Source: Pseudidiomarina indica
GTDB taxonomy: Bacteria; Pseudomonadota; Gammaproteobacteria; Enterobacterales; Alteromonadaceae
Length of the DNA: 64,000 bases
Assembly (NCBI RefSeq): GCF_900104245.1
Contig: NZ_FMXN01000001.1
Span: 310,001-374,000 of the forward strand
Direction: 5' to 3'
Below are positions 47,174 to 57,834 of this stretch, piece by piece. The position numbers and the translations under genes are program-made. The notes under the pieces are model-generated. The model was not told where the DNA came from, made no database searches, and saw only the letters and a list, made by a program, of their open reading frames with translations. Position 1 is the stretch's first letter. Each line of letters opens with the position of its first letter.

Positions 47174-48339
47174 TCAGTCACTATACTCAACTCAATTTCG
47201 GTCTTGGCGAAACCGCCGACATGATCCGGGAAACGGTCAATGCGTTTGCGCGGGATGAAATTGCTCCACGTGCCGCCCAAATTGATGAAAGCAACGAATT
47301 CCCTGCCGATTTATGGCGTAAAATGGGTGATCTGGGTTTACTCGGCATGACCGTCCCAGAAGAGTTTGGTGGGTCCGGCTTAGGGTATCTTGAGCATGTG
47401 ATTGCCATGGAAGAAATCAGCCGTGCTTCCGCCTCCGTTGGCCTAAGTTACGGCGCACACTCTAATTTATGTGTGAATCAAATTGCGCGTAACGGCACTC
47501 TTGCTCAGAAACAAAAATACTTGCCCAAATTATGTTCCGGCGAACACGTAGGGGCGCTCGCCATGAGCGAGCCGAATGCTGGTTCTGACGTGGTTAGCAT
47601 GAAGCTAAAAGCGGAACGTCATGGCGATCATTATCTGCTCAACGGCAACAAAATGTGGATCACCAATGGTCCGGATGCCGATGTGCTGGTGGTTTACGCA
47701 AAAACCAATCCCGATCAACATTCCCGTGGAATCACCGCATTTATTATTGAACGTGATTTTCCTGGCTTCAGTACCGCACAAAAACTCGATAAATTGGGCA
47801 TGCGCGGCTCCAATACCTGTGAATTAGTCTTTGAAAATTGCCGCGTTCCGGTTGAGAACGTGCTCGGTGAAGTGGATCAAGGCGTGGCCGTGTTGATGAG
47901 TGGCCTCGATTATGAACGAGTGGTGTTGTCAGCAGGCCCCTGCGGTATTATGCAAGCCTGTTTAGACGTGGTGGTGCCTTATATTCATGACCGTAAGCAA
48001 TTTGGCCAAGCCATTGGTGAATTCCAACTGGTACAAGGGAAAGTTGCGGACATGTACACCCGCGCCAACGCAGCTCGGGCCTATGTCTATGCAGTGGCGC
48101 AGTCCTGTGATCGGGGCGAAACCACGCGCAAAGACGCTGCAGGTGCCATTCTATTTGCCGCTGAGCTAGCCACCCAATTGGCCTTGGATGCCATTCAGTT
48201 GCTGGGGGGCAATGGCTACATTAACGAATACCCCACTGGACGCCTCTTACGCGATGCGAAACTCTATGAAATTGGCGCTGGCACTTCGGAAATTAGACGC
48301 ATGCTCATTGGGCGTGAACTCTTTCACGAATCAGCTTAG
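47170..48339 (+). CDS. liuA: Isovaleryl-CoA dehydrogenase
   Basis: An FAD enzyme that oxidises isovaleryl-CoA to 3-methylcrotonyl-CoA in leucine degradation, passing electrons to ETF. The 389 residues have [20 protein letters not shown] near 132-151, [19 protein letters not shown] and [20 protein letters not shown] near 345-364. The tail reads [20 protein letters not shown]: the Glu used as base at this place by most acyl-CoA dehydrogenases is absent, the diagnostic feature of isovaleryl-CoA dehydrogenases, which use an earlier Glu. Overlaps liuR by four bases. Confidence 0.96.
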   Translation: MISHYTQLNFGLGETADMIRETVNAFARDEIAPRAAQIDESNEFPADLWRKMGDLGLLGMTVPEEFGGSGLGYLEHVIAMEEISRASASVGLSYGAHSNLCVNQIARNGTLAQKQKYLPKLCSGEHVGALAMSEPNAGSDVVSMKLKAERHGDHYLLNGNKMWITNGPDADVLVVYAKTNPDQHSRGITAFIIERDFPGFSTAQKLDKLGMRGSNTCELVFENCRVPVENVLGEVDQGVAVLMSGLDYERVVLSAGPCGIMQACLDVVVPYIHDRKQFGQAIGEFQLVQGKVADMYTRANAARAYVYAVAQSCDRGETTRKDAAGAILFAAELATQLALDAIQLLGGNGYINEYPTGRLLRDAKLYEIGAGTSEIRRMLIGRELFHESA

Positions 48340-48371
48340 TATGGCGTAACTTAGACTAAAGGAGTCACACC

Positions 48372-49979
48372 GTGGCGGTTTTGACCAGCACCATTAACCC
48401 CAAAGATGAAACGTTTATTACTAACCAGCAAGCAATGCAGAGCATTGTTGACGATCTCTACGCGAAAGTTGCCCAAATTAAACAAGGTGGCGGTGCAAAA
48501 TACCAAGAACGTCATCTTGCGCGTGGCAAATTGTTGGTTCGGCAACGCATTGAAAAATTACTGGACCCAGGCTCGCCATTTTTAGAGATCGGCCAATTTG
48601 CAGCCTGGGACTGTTACGACGACGAGGTGCCTGCAGCCGGCTTAATCGCAGGCATTGGGCAGGTAGAAGGCGTGCAATGCATGATTGTTGCTAACGATGC
48701 GACCGTCAAGGGCGGAACCTACTACCCGCTCACCGTGAAAAAGCATTTACGCGCCCAAGAAATTGCCGAACGTTGTCAATTGCCCTGCATTTATTTAGTC
48801 GATTCTGGGGGCGCCAACTTACCGCGGCAAGATGAAGTCTTCCCTGATCGCGATCACTTTGGCCGTATTTTCTTTAACCAAGCGATTATGTCGTCCAAAG
48901 GCATTCCACAAATTGCCGTGGTGATGGGGCTGTGTACGGCAGGTGGTGCTTATGTTCCTGCCATGGCTGATGAGAGCATCATCGTGAAAGAACAGGGCAC
49001 GATATTTTTAGCCGGTCCCCCGCTCGTGAAAGCTGCCACCGGTGAAGAAGTGACTGCTGAGGAATTAGGTGGTGCGGATGTGCATACTCGTATTTCAGGA
49101 GTGGCCGACCATTATGCTCACAATGATGAACATGCCCTTGCCCTGGCACGTCGCTCCATTGCTCGACTGAATTATCAAAGTGCGCAGTCGATTCCGCAAC
49201 ACCCGGTACAACCGCCCCGCTACGATGCTCATGAAATTTATGGCATTGTGGGCACTGACTTACGCAAGCCCTTCGATGTTCGAGAAGTCATTGCACGCAT
49301 TGTCGATGATTCCGACTTCGATGAGTTTAAACAGAATTATGGCGCCACCCTCGTCACTGGATTTGCCCGCATTCATGGCTACCCAGTCGGGATCGTTGCC
49401 AACAATGGTATTTTATTCTCTGAATCCGCCCAAAAAGGGGCGCATTTTATTGAGTTGTGTGCCCAGCGTAAAATTCCCTTAGTGTTTCTACAAAATATCA
49501 CCGGCTTTATGGTGGGGAAAAAGTATGAAGCCGAAGGCATTGCCAAGCATGGCGCCAAAATGGTCACCGCCGTCAGTTGTGCCCAAGTGCCCAAATTCAC
49601 CGTATTAATCGGGGGCAGTTACGGCGCGGGTAACTACGGTATGTGTGGGCGCGCCTATGACCCCACGTTGATGTTTATGTGGCCCAATGCTCGTATTTCC
49701 GTCATGGGGGGCGAACAGGCCGCTGGCGTCATGGCTCAAGTGACCAAAGATAACTTGGCACGTCAGGGGCAAACCATGTCAGCGGAAGAAGAACAGCAAC
49801 TCAAGCAGCCCATTATTGATACCTATGAAAAGCAAGGGCATCCGTACTATGCATCGGCTCGCTTGTGGGATGACGGCATCATCGATCCTGCGCAAACCAG
49901 AACTGTGCTCGGACTAAGTTTAGCTGCGGCTGCGAATGCGCCCATCGCTGACACTCAATTTGGCGTATTTCGGATGTAA
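48372..49979 (+). CDS. liuB: 3-methylcrotonyl-CoA carboxylase, carboxyltransferase (beta) subunit
   Basis: Transfers CO2 from carboxybiotin on LiuD to 3-methylcrotonyl-CoA. The 535 residues are normal for the family. Both halves of the carboxyltransferase crotonase fold are present, with [20 protein letters not shown] near 138-157, [17 protein letters not shown] near 180-196, [15 protein letters not shown] near 374-388 and [18 protein letters not shown] near 416-433. A GTG start at 48372 with AGGAG about eight bases upstream is the best choice. 32 bases separate it from liuA. Confidence 0.96.
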   Translation: MAVLTSTINPKDETFITNQQAMQSIVDDLYAKVAQIKQGGGAKYQERHLARGKLLVRQRIEKLLDPGSPFLEIGQFAAWDCYDDEVPAAGLIAGIGQVEGVQCMIVANDATVKGGTYYPLTVKKHLRAQEIAERCQLPCIYLVDSGGANLPRQDEVFPDRDHFGRIFFNQAIMSSKGIPQIAVVMGLCTAGGAYVPAMADESIIVKEQGTIFLAGPPLVKAATGEEVTAEELGGADVHTRISGVADHYAHNDEHALALARRSIARLNYQSAQSIPQHPVQPPRYDAHEIYGIVGTDLRKPFDVREVIARIVDDSDFDEFKQNYGATLVTGFARIHGYPVGIVANNGILFSESAQKGAHFIELCAQRKIPLVFLQNITGFMVGKKYEAEGIAKHGAKMVTAVSCAQVPKFTVLIGGSYGAGNYGMCGRAYDPTLMFMWPNARISVMGGEQAAGVMAQVTKDNLARQGQTMSAEEEQQLKQPIIDTYEKQGHPYYASARLWDDGIIDPAQTRTVLGLSLAAAANAPIADTQFGVFRM

Positions 49980-49988
49980 GGACTCCTT

Positions 49989-50780
49989 ATGAACTTTACA
50001 AGCATTCAATACACCATGACCGATTCCATTGCTTATCTCACGCTTAATCGGCCTGAGGTTCATAATGCATTTGATGACGTGATGATCAGTGAGATTTTGG
50101 CCGCGCTGGCGGAAGTACGTGGCAACGCTGCCATTCGTGCCTTGGTGTTGCAAGCCAATGGCAAAAGCTTCTCTGCCGGAGCCGACCTTGCCTGGATGCG
50201 TTCCATGGCGGCCAAAGACTATGCTGAAAATATCGCGGACGCGACCCAGCTGTCACGGCTCATGCAGGAGTTGGACGAGCTTCCTATCCCAACCATTGCG
50301 CTGGTGCAAGGAGCCGCATTCGGCGGCGCTGTTGGGCTGATTGCTTGTTGTGATCTCGCGTTCGCCACCAGCAACAGTAGTTTTTGTTTGAGCGAAGTTA
50401 AAATCGGTTTAATTCCGGCCGTGATCAGTCCCTACGTGATGCGAGCGATGGGCACCCGCCAAGCGCGTCGCTACATGCTCACAGCGGAACGTTTTGATGC
50501 ACATACAGCCCAGCAGGTAGGGTTGATCCATCAGGTCGTCGATTCATTCACCGAAACCTTAACTCCTCTGCTGCAACAGCTGTTAGGGAATAGTCCAGCA
50601 GCAATGGCGGCAGCGAAAGCTCTCGCCTTGCAGGTGGACCAGCAGCCATTAGTGGCAGCAACCCGACAATTCACGATCGAGCAGATTGCTGCCATTCGGG
50701 TATCGAGCGAAGGTCAAGAAGGTTTAACTGCATTTTTAGAAAAGCGTCCACCTCAATGGACCCTAAAATCGTCAACTTAA
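49989..50780 (+). CDS. liuC: Methylglutaconyl-CoA hydratase
   Basis: Hydrates 3-methylglutaconyl-CoA to HMG-CoA. A 263-residue crotonase-family protein with the oxyanion-hole segments SFSAGADLAWMRSMA near 60-74 and GAAFGGAVGLIACCDLAFAT near 104-123, and FCLSEVKIGLIPAVISPYV with the Glu near 132. Its lone placement between the two carboxylase subunit genes supports the leucine role. A general enoyl-CoA hydratase activity, possibly also on methacrylyl-CoA, cannot be excluded. That matters because no separate hydratase accompanies the valine genes. Confidence 0.92.
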   Translation: MNFTSIQYTMTDSIAYLTLNRPEVHNAFDDVMISEILAALAEVRGNAAIRALVLQANGKSFSAGADLAWMRSMAAKDYAENIADATQLSRLMQELDELPIPTIALVQGAAFGGAVGLIACCDLAFATSNSSFCLSEVKIGLIPAVISPYVMRAMGTRQARRYMLTAERFDAHTAQQVGLIHQVVDSFTETLTPLLQQLLGNSPAAMAAAKALALQVDQQPLVAATRQFTIEQIAAIRVSSEGQEGLTAFLEKRPPQWTLKSST

Positions 50781-50789
50781 GGAACGGCA

Positions 50790-52745
50790 ATGTTGCGCAA
50801 ACTGCTAATTGCTAACCGCGGTGAAATTGCTTGCCGCATTATTCGTACTGCTCGTGAACTCGGTATTCGCACGGTAGCGGTGTATTCCGATGCCGACCGT
50901 CATGCGCAGCATGTTCAACTGGCTGATGAAAGTATTTATATCGGGCCGGCACCGAGCGCTGAAAGCTATTTAGTGATCGATAAGATCATTGCTGCCGCCC
51001 AACAAACCGGCGCCGATGCCATTCACCCCGGCTATGGCTTCCTCTCCGAAAATGAGGACTTTGCCGATGCCTGCGCACGTCATCAAATCATTTTTGTAGG
51101 GCCACCCACCAGTGCCATCGCGGCAATGGGCTCAAAAAGTGCCGCCAAAGCCATTATGGAAGAAGCCGGTGTCCCGCTCGTACCAGGCTACCATGGTGCC
51201 GACCAAAGCCCGGCTCGCTTACGCCAAGCAGCCGAAGAAATTGGGTATCCGGTGATGTTAAAAGCGGCCTATGGTGGGGGCGGCAAAGGCATGCGGATCA
51301 TTGCGTCTGCGGCAGAATTTGATGCCGCATTGGAGTCTGCTAAGCGGGAAGCACAGGCTGCGTTTGGCAATGACAAAATGTTGCTGGAGAAATATCTAAA
51401 AAACCCGCGCCACGTTGAAATTCAAGTGTTCTGTGACGAACACGGTAACGCTGTTTACCTTGCTGAACGTGACTGTTCGGTCCAACGCCGCCATCAAAAA
51501 GTCATTGAGGAAGCGCCGGCTCCAACTCTAGCGAGCTCTACCCGGGTTGCGATGGGTGAAGCTGCGGTTCGCGCCGCTCAGGCCATTGATTATGTTGGGG
51601 CAGGAACCGTCGAGTTTCTGCTCGATACTAATAATCAATTCTATTTTATGGAAATGAACACGCGGCTCCAAGTGGAACACCCGGTGACCGAAATGGTTAC
51701 CGGACAAGACTTAGTCGCGTGGCAATTAATGATCGCTAGCGGTGAGCCTTTGCCGTTAGCCCAAGACCAAATCATGGTCCATGGGCATGCCTTTGAAGCA
51801 CGCATTTATGCGGAAGACCCAGACCACGATTTTCTGCCAAGTACCGGAACCCTTTCGCTGTTACAGCCCCCCGCTACCTCGGCACACATTCGCATTGATA
51901 GCGGCGTCATCGAGGGCGACGAAGTCAGTTCCTATTATGACCCCATGATCGCAAAGCTCATTGTGTGGGGAGAGAATCGGACCGTGGCACTGAGCCGATT
52001 AATTCGAGCTTTGAATGATTATCGCATTGCTGGCGTGCGTACCAACATCGATTTTCTACGCCGAATTGCTGGACATAAAAAGTTCATGCAGGCCGAGTTA
52101 ACCACTCATTTTATCGAGCGTTATCATGCTGACTTATTCCCGATTTTAACACCGGAAGTGATCACTGATTACGCCATTATGGCCACCTTGGCGGAACATC
52201 ATGAGGTTGTTACAAGTAACAGCCCATGGCAAACAGAACGTGCATTTCGTCTCAATGAGCCACGCCAAATCGTCCAGCAGTATCATTATCAAGATCAACT
52301 CCTGGCTATCGAGCTCACCGCCACTGAGCAAACTTGGTATCATGCGCCCAGTAAGACCCATTGGCAGGTTGAATCCCACCAAGGGCACTGGTACTTCAGC
52401 AAACATGGCCATCGCCGCCAAGCGCATATTTTAGCGACCAGCGCTGAAATTGGCGTGATGACGGAGCACGCACAAGTGCGCTTCCTCCGTTATCAAGTGG
52501 CATTAGACCAAGGGACCACGACATCAGCTGGCGGCTTAACCGCGCCCATGAACGGCACCATCGTGCAAGTATTAGTAAAACCGGGAGACCAGGTGACCGC
52601 GGAGCAACCTTTAGTTATTATGGAAGCGATGAAGATGGAATATACCATTCGCGCGCCGCAAGCTGGCCTGGTTGATCAAGTTTATTATCAAGCCGGTGAC
52701 TTGGTCAGCGATGGCGCTGAACTGATTCGTTTAACAGAGGAATAA
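50790..52745 (+). CDS. liuD: 3-methylcrotonyl-CoA carboxylase, biotin-carrying (alpha) subunit
   Basis: Carboxylates its own biotin with ATP and bicarbonate, then serves LiuB. The 651 residues hold a biotin carboxylase domain (about 1-450) with KAAYGGGGKGMRI for ATP, EKYLKNPRHVEIQVFCDEHG and EMNTRLQVEHPVTEM, a middle BT-like domain, and a C-terminal biotinyl domain with Lys615 in MEAMKMEY. Gene order liuB-liuC-liuD is the one found in Pseudomonas and Shewanella. Acetyl-CoA and propionyl-CoA carboxylases are the alternatives, excluded by the operon. Confidence 0.96.
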   Translation: MLRKLLIANRGEIACRIIRTARELGIRTVAVYSDADRHAQHVQLADESIYIGPAPSAESYLVIDKIIAAAQQTGADAIHPGYGFLSENEDFADACARHQIIFVGPPTSAIAAMGSKSAAKAIMEEAGVPLVPGYHGADQSPARLRQAAEEIGYPVMLKAAYGGGGKGMRIIASAAEFDAALESAKREAQAAFGNDKMLLEKYLKNPRHVEIQVFCDEHGNAVYLAERDCSVQRRHQKVIEEAPAPTLASSTRVAMGEAAVRAAQAIDYVGAGTVEFLLDTNNQFYFMEMNTRLQVEHPVTEMVTGQDLVAWQLMIASGEPLPLAQDQIMVHGHAFEARIYAEDPDHDFLPSTGTLSLLQPPATSAHIRIDSGVIEGDEVSSYYDPMIAKLIVWGENRTVALSRLIRALNDYRIAGVRTNIDFLRRIAGHKKFMQAELTTHFIERYHADLFPILTPEVITDYAIMATLAEHHEVVTSNSPWQTERAFRLNEPRQIVQQYHYQDQLLAIELTATEQTWYHAPSKTHWQVESHQGHWYFSKHGHRRQAHILATSAEIGVMTEHAQVRFLRYQVALDQGTTTSAGGLTAPMNGTIVQVLVKPGDQVTAEQPLVIMEAMKMEYTIRAPQAGLVDQVYYQAGDLVSDGAELIRLTEE

Positions 52746-52754
52746 CCGACTGCT

Positions 52755-53666
52755 ATGGCATTGCCGCATCAGGTCAAGATCGTTGAAGTTGGACCGCGCG
52801 ACGGGTTGCAAAATGAGCAAGCCGTTCCCCTTGCTGCCAAAATCGAGTTGGTCCATGCTCTGGCTCAAGCGGGGCTGCAAGTGATCGAAACAGGAGCCTT
52901 CGTCAGCCCCAAATGGGTGCCGCAAATGGCTGATAGTGCCGCAGTATTCAGTGGCATTGAACGAACTCCTGGCGTCACTTACGCAGCCTTGACCCCTAAT
53001 TTACAAGGCTTTCAAGCAGCGATGGCAGTACAAGCCGATGAAGTCGCAGTTTTTGCTGCAGCCTCGGAGGCGTTTAGCCAAGCCAATATTAATTGCAGTA
53101 TTGAAGCAAGCTTTGAGCGTTTTATGCCGGTCATTGAAGCCGCGCAAGCGAATCACATTCGGGTGCGCGGCTATGTCAGCTGTGTGCTCGGTTGCCCCTA
53201 TCAAGGGGACGTCCCCATTGCTGACGTGGTCCGTGTTGCTGAACAACTTTGGCGCATGGGCTGCTATGAGATTTCTTTAGGTGACACCATTGGTGTGGGC
53301 ACTCCCTTGCAGGCACAACGCATGCTGGGTGCTGTGGCTGAACGTGTTCCTATGGAGAATCTCGCCTTACACTTCCATAATACCTATGGTCAAGCACTGG
53401 CAAATATTGCCAGCTGCTTACCACTTGGCGTTGCCACCATCGATAGCGCCGTCGCCGGTTTAGGGGGATGCCCTTATGCCAAAGGCGCAAGTGGTAACGT
53501 CGCCACCGAAGATGTGGTATACATGCTTCACGGGATGGGTATCCAGACCGGCATTCAACTTAATCAACTCGTTCAAGCAGGCGCTGCGATTTGTACGCAC
53601 CTTGGTCAGAGGCCGCGTTCTAATGTTGCAATAGCAGAGCTTGCCAAACAGGATCGGACACCATGA
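52755..53666 (+). CDS. liuE: Hydroxymethylglutaryl-CoA lyase
   Basis: Cleaves HMG-CoA to acetyl-CoA and acetoacetate. The 303 residues form a DRE-TIM barrel with [17 protein letters not shown] near 10-26, [16 protein letters not shown] near 136-151, metal-binding [13 protein letters not shown], and the mobile catalytic loop [19 protein letters not shown] near 235-253 with its Cys. It starts nine bases after liuD and overlaps the acetoacetyl-CoA synthetase by four bases, so cleavage and re-activation of acetoacetate are coupled genetically. Confidence 0.96.
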   Translation: MALPHQVKIVEVGPRDGLQNEQAVPLAAKIELVHALAQAGLQVIETGAFVSPKWVPQMADSAAVFSGIERTPGVTYAALTPNLQGFQAAMAVQADEVAVFAAASEAFSQANINCSIEASFERFMPVIEAAQANHIRVRGYVSCVLGCPYQGDVPIADVVRVAEQLWRMGCYEISLGDTIGVGTPLQAQRMLGAVAERVPMENLALHFHNTYGQALANIASCLPLGVATIDSAVAGLGGCPYAKGASGNVATEDVVYMLHGMGIQTGIQLNQLVQAGAAICTHLGQRPRSNVAIAELAKQDRTP

Positions 53667-55606
53667 CTACCGCTATTATGTGGCAACCAACTCCAGATCA
53701 AATAGCTGCAGCACGCATGACTGATTTCATGCAAACCATCAACCGTCAGTTCAATACAAACCTTGCAACTTACGCACAGCTGCACGAGTGGTCTGTCACT
53801 CACAGTGAAGAATTTTGGCAAAGTATTTGGGACTATTTTGACATTATTGGTGACCCTGGCGCGCGGGTTGTGAGCAATCCCGAACAACTCCCAGGAGCCA
53901 GCTGGTTTCCTGATGCACAGCTAAACTTTGCCGAGAACCTCTTGCGCTATCAGGACGATCATGTGGCGCTTATTTTCCGCGGCGAAAATGGCGCTCGTGA
54001 TCAGTTTACCTACGCGGAGCTACGCACCGAAGTGGCGGCGATGGCCGCGGCGATGAAGCGCCAAGGAATTGGTCCCGGCGATCGGGTTGCTGCCATGGTG
54101 CCAAACTGTGCTGAGGCCGTGATTGCCATGTTAGCGACCGCCAGCCTAGGGGCAATTTGGTCCAGCTGCTCCCCTGATTTTGGGGTGCAAGGCGTGATCG
54201 ATCGGTTTGGTCAAATTGAACCGAAACTCTTTATCACGATTGATGGCTATTTCTACAATGGCAAACAGCTCGATATCACCGAAAAGGTTTTGGCGATTCG
54301 GGCCCAACTGCCAACAGTGGAACAAACCATCATTGTCGATTTTATTGGTTTTAACTACGAGTTCGACGCCCAGTCCTGCGCTTGGGATGACTTCCTTGAC
54401 CGTTCAGTGACCACCCTTGAATTTACCCCCATGCCATTTAATGCACCGCTATACATTATGTTTAGTTCGGGTACCACAGGGGTTCCAAAGTGTATCGTGC
54501 ATGGTGCGGGGGGAACCTTACTACAACATGTAAAAGAGCATGGTCTCCACACCAACATTACTCGTGAGGATGTATTCTTCTATTTCACCACCTGTGGTTG
54601 GATGATGTGGAACTGGCTCATTTCTGGGCTTGCTCAAGGCGCCACCTTAGTGCTCTTTGACGGGTCGCCCTTTTATCCATCGCCGGAAGCCTTATGGTTG
54701 GTGGCAGAAGAAGAGCAAATTACCGTGTTTGGAACCAGCGCCAAATACCTGTCGGCACTCGAAAAAGAAAATTATCGCCCCAAACACGAACATGAACTCC
54801 CAGCACTGCGCACCATCCTGACCACTGGGTCCGTGTTACCGCCTGAAAGCTTTGATTTTGTTTATCGGGACATCAAAACTGATGTGTGCTTGTCCTCCAT
54901 TTCCGGTGGCACCGATATTGTTTCGTGTTTTGCCTTAGGAAACCCGATTCTGCCCGTGCACCGCGGTGAGCTGCAAAGCAGAGGATTAGGGTTAGATGTG
55001 CAAGTATTTGACGATAACGGTGACATCCTGATGCACGACAAAGGTGAGTTGGTTTGTCGCAACAGTTTCCCCTGTATGCCCATTGGCTTTTGGAATGACG
55101 CCGATGGCAGTAAGTATCGGAGTGCTTATTTCGACCGTTTCCCGAACACTTGGGCCCACGGTGACTATGCAGAAATCACTCCCCATGATGGCATTATTAT
55201 CTATGGTCGCTCCGACGCTGTCCTTAATCCAGGTGGCGTGCGCATCGGCACCGCAGAAATCTATCGACAAGTCGAGAAAATAGAAAGCGTGTTAGAAAGT
55301 ATCGCCATTGGTCAACGTTGGCAGAATGACGAGCGTGTGGTGCTCTTTGTTCGCTTACGTGAAGGACGTGTCTTAGATGATGCCTTGCGCCAACATATCC
55401 GCCAGGTGATTCGAACGCATACCACCCCTCGCCATGTGCCCGCAGTCATTGCGCAAGTCACCGATATTCCACGCACTATTAGTGGCAAAATTGTGGAACT
55501 CGCGGTGCGTCAAGTGGTGCATGGGGAAACAGTGAAAAACACCGATGCGCTCGCTAACCCCGAAGCGCTTGAGCAATTTCGCAATCGTCCCGAACTGCAA
55601 GTTTAG
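53663..55606 (+). CDS. Acetoacetyl-CoA synthetase
   Basis: Activates acetoacetate to its CoA ester using ATP (through an acyl-adenylate). The 647 residues belong to the adenylate-forming superfamily: P-loop [19 protein letters not shown] near 261-279, [16 protein letters not shown] near 308-323, which is characteristic of acetoacetyl-CoA synthetases, the [20 protein letters not shown] core near 513-532, and the C-terminal catalytic Lys in [13 protein letters not shown]. Placed after liuE, it retains the acetoacetate made from leucine instead of releasing it. Overlaps liuE by four bases. Confidence 0.94.
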   Translation: MTTAIMWQPTPDQIAAARMTDFMQTINRQFNTNLATYAQLHEWSVTHSEEFWQSIWDYFDIIGDPGARVVSNPEQLPGASWFPDAQLNFAENLLRYQDDHVALIFRGENGARDQFTYAELRTEVAAMAAAMKRQGIGPGDRVAAMVPNCAEAVIAMLATASLGAIWSSCSPDFGVQGVIDRFGQIEPKLFITIDGYFYNGKQLDITEKVLAIRAQLPTVEQTIIVDFIGFNYEFDAQSCAWDDFLDRSVTTLEFTPMPFNAPLYIMFSSGTTGVPKCIVHGAGGTLLQHVKEHGLHTNITREDVFFYFTTCGWMMWNWLISGLAQGATLVLFDGSPFYPSPEALWLVAEEEQITVFGTSAKYLSALEKENYRPKHEHELPALRTILTTGSVLPPESFDFVYRDIKTDVCLSSISGGTDIVSCFALGNPILPVHRGELQSRGLGLDVQVFDDNGDILMHDKGELVCRNSFPCMPIGFWNDADGSKYRSAYFDRFPNTWAHGDYAEITPHDGIIIYGRSDAVLNPGGVRIGTAEIYRQVEKIESVLESIAIGQRWQNDERVVLFVRLREGRVLDDALRQHIRQVIRTHTTPRHVPAVIAQVTDIPRTISGKIVELAVRQVVHGETVKNTDALANPEALEQFRNRPELQV

Positions 55607-55617
55607 AGTAGATTGCG

Positions 55618-57831
55618 ATGAAGAATTGGCGAGCGGCAGCCATCACTGCGGTTATTGGTCTGGTGTTAACGATAACCGCAACGTACCTTCTTGAACAGCA
55701 TGACCACCGGCGTATTTCTGAGCGGATTCAAGCCGATGCGCAAAGCTTAGAAGCAAATCTGCGCAGTAATATCATCCGCTTACTCTATGCCGGGGAATTG
55801 GCAGGTGAATTACTCAAAACCTCGACGTCATCGCCGGCAACCCAGTTAGCGCAATTGCGCCAAGCCATTGCGCCCTATTACCCTGCGATCCATCGAATCG
55901 TGATGTTTGATCATGAGTTTAAACTCATCGAACAGTATAACTTAAGTACCGACACGCTATTGGCCATCGAACGGTTTGATGCACCGCCTTTTGAACTGGC
56001 GCGATTAGAAGAACTGCTGGTCAGCACACTCCTTACTCAGGCTTTCAACTTATCGCCTGATCCCCACGATATGGCGTTATTTCTAGCAATTGAGCACCAA
56101 CAGCAACGTTATTATTTTGCGTTAGTGATGGATATGGAATTACTGCTCGATAGCACCATTCGCCATCACATTATTGAAGGTTATCAGATTCAAGTGACCG
56201 AAGGGGATACCCTGGTCTATCGCTTTGCTGGACAAGAAGAACAACTCAAAGAAAAGTGGCATCGTGAATTTCAAATACGGGTCGCCGACCGCTACTGGCA
56301 GTTTGTCATGTGGCCAACACCGTTGAAGTTTGCTCAGATGCATGTGATTAATGTCGCCGTAGTGCCCATTATCGGGATCCTGCTCACCCTTTGTTTTATT
56401 GGGTTGGTATTACGCTACAAGTATCAAGAACGCCAACTCGAACAGCTCCAACGGGAACAATACGAGTTAGCACAACAGTTATATCAACGAGATGAAGTTG
56501 AACAACAACTGGCGTATCTCTCTGAGCATGATGCGTTAACGGAAGTCCCCAACCGCAATGCGCTGTTACGGTTTTTAGCGGAGCGCCTGCCCGAATTAAA
56601 AGCGCAACAGATTGATTTGGTCGCGATTCAAATCAATATAGATCGCTTCAAATATATTAACCATGCACTTGGGCATAAAATTGGCGACGAACTCCTGCGT
56701 CGTATGGCGCATCGGATTCAACAATCCGATATTGAGTTTGACTTTATTGCTCGCATTGGCGGCGATGAATTTTTGGTAGTCAAGGAATGCCTGAATGGCG
56801 TTGAATTCGCCTTAACCTTAACCGAGAAAATCTTTGCGGGAACGGCTCCTGAATTCTACATTGATAACTACGAAGTGCATGCATCATTATCCCTGGGTGT
56901 CGCCTTTGCAAGTGACGCAGATTACGATGCGGACACCCTACTGCGCCATGCCGATTCAGCCTTATTAGAAGCCAAACAAGGGGATTATCGCGGGCTCAGC
57001 TTTTATCAGCGGTCGCTCCAGTCCGAACTTTCTAAACGTCAATATATCCTTGAGCAATTGCATCGAGCCGTTGAGCGCAAACACGTTGAAGTCCATTATC
57101 AACCCATTTTTGCCTTACGGCATAAAACCGTGAGTGGGTTTGAGGCGCTCATGCGTTGGCGTCAACATGACGGTGACTTTGCCCTCCCGCAAGACTTTTT
57201 GCTGCTCATTGAACATACGGGGCTGATCATTCCGCTCACTGAGCGTTTAATTCGGCACGTATTTGATGACTACCGAGAATGGCGTCAGCGTCATCACCAA
57301 CAATTCACGATTCACTTTAATTTGTCGGGTAAACAGCTGGCCATTCCGGGGTTAGTCGAGCTGCTCCAAACCAATTTGCAGCGGCACAATATTCCCCCAG
57401 AATATTTATTTATTGAAATTGACGAAGATTTATATTGCCGTCATACCTCGCCAGCTAATGATATATTGCGTAAACTCAAAGCAATTGGGGTAAAAATTGG
57501 CGTGACTGCGTCAGGGCTTAACTATACCACCATGCAGGCAATTCAAGAGTGTACGCCGCATTCAATTAAAATTAGTCGCACCCTAATGAAAGATATTCCG
57601 CATAATAAAGTCCAAGCACTCATTGCGGAAACATTGATAAAATTAGGGGATGAACGGACGTTACACGTCAGTGCCGTTGGGGTTGAAACACAGCAGCAAG
57701 TTGATTTTCTACTACAGCGTGATTGTATTTATGCCCAAGGCTATTACTTGGCTCGGCCAATGCCAGCAAAAGAAATCCATGCGTTATTGGATGATCAGTC
57801 AGTGGCACCGGTCACAAATATTCAGGAGTAA
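55618..57831 (+). CDS. Membrane GGDEF/EAL protein with degenerate catalytic motifs
   Basis: A 737-residue protein. TM helix 1 is at about 6-24, a periplasmic sensor region of unknown type at 27-240, TM helix 2 at 243-266, a coiled coil at 270-300, GGDEF at about 305-465 and EAL at about 475-725. The GGDEF loop (381-385) is intact, but the first metal-binding Asp of the DxD motif is Asn340 and the inhibitory-site Arg is Ile372. The EAL domain keeps FEAL (508-511), FNLSGKQ and QGYY but has TAS (630-632) for the DDF metal motif and Val687 for the catalytic Glu. Likely a binding-only or regulatory protein. It lies 11 bases after the synthetase and upstream of ETF-QO. Confidence 0.9.
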   Translation: MKNWRAAAITAVIGLVLTITATYLLEQHDHRRISERIQADAQSLEANLRSNIIRLLYAGELAGELLKTSTSSPATQLAQLRQAIAPYYPAIHRIVMFDHEFKLIEQYNLSTDTLLAIERFDAPPFELARLEELLVSTLLTQAFNLSPDPHDMALFLAIEHQQQRYYFALVMDMELLLDSTIRHHIIEGYQIQVTEGDTLVYRFAGQEEQLKEKWHREFQIRVADRYWQFVMWPTPLKFAQMHVINVAVVPIIGILLTLCFIGLVLRYKYQERQLEQLQREQYELAQQLYQRDEVEQQLAYLSEHDALTEVPNRNALLRFLAERLPELKAQQIDLVAIQINIDRFKYINHALGHKIGDELLRRMAHRIQQSDIEFDFIARIGGDEFLVVKECLNGVEFALTLTEKIFAGTAPEFYIDNYEVHASLSLGVAFASDADYDADTLLRHADSALLEAKQGDYRGLSFYQRSLQSELSKRQYILEQLHRAVERKHVEVHYQPIFALRHKTVSGFEALMRWRQHDGDFALPQDFLLLIEHTGLIIPLTERLIRHVFDDYREWRQRHHQQFTIHFNLSGKQLAIPGLVELLQTNLQRHNIPPEYLFIEIDEDLYCRHTSPANDILRKLKAIGVKIGVTASGLNYTTMQAIQECTPHSIKISRTLMKDIPHNKVQALIAETLIKLGDERTLHVSAVGVETQQQVDFLLQRDCIYAQGYYLARPMPAKEIHALLDDQSVAPVTNIQE

Positions 57832-57834
57832 ATT

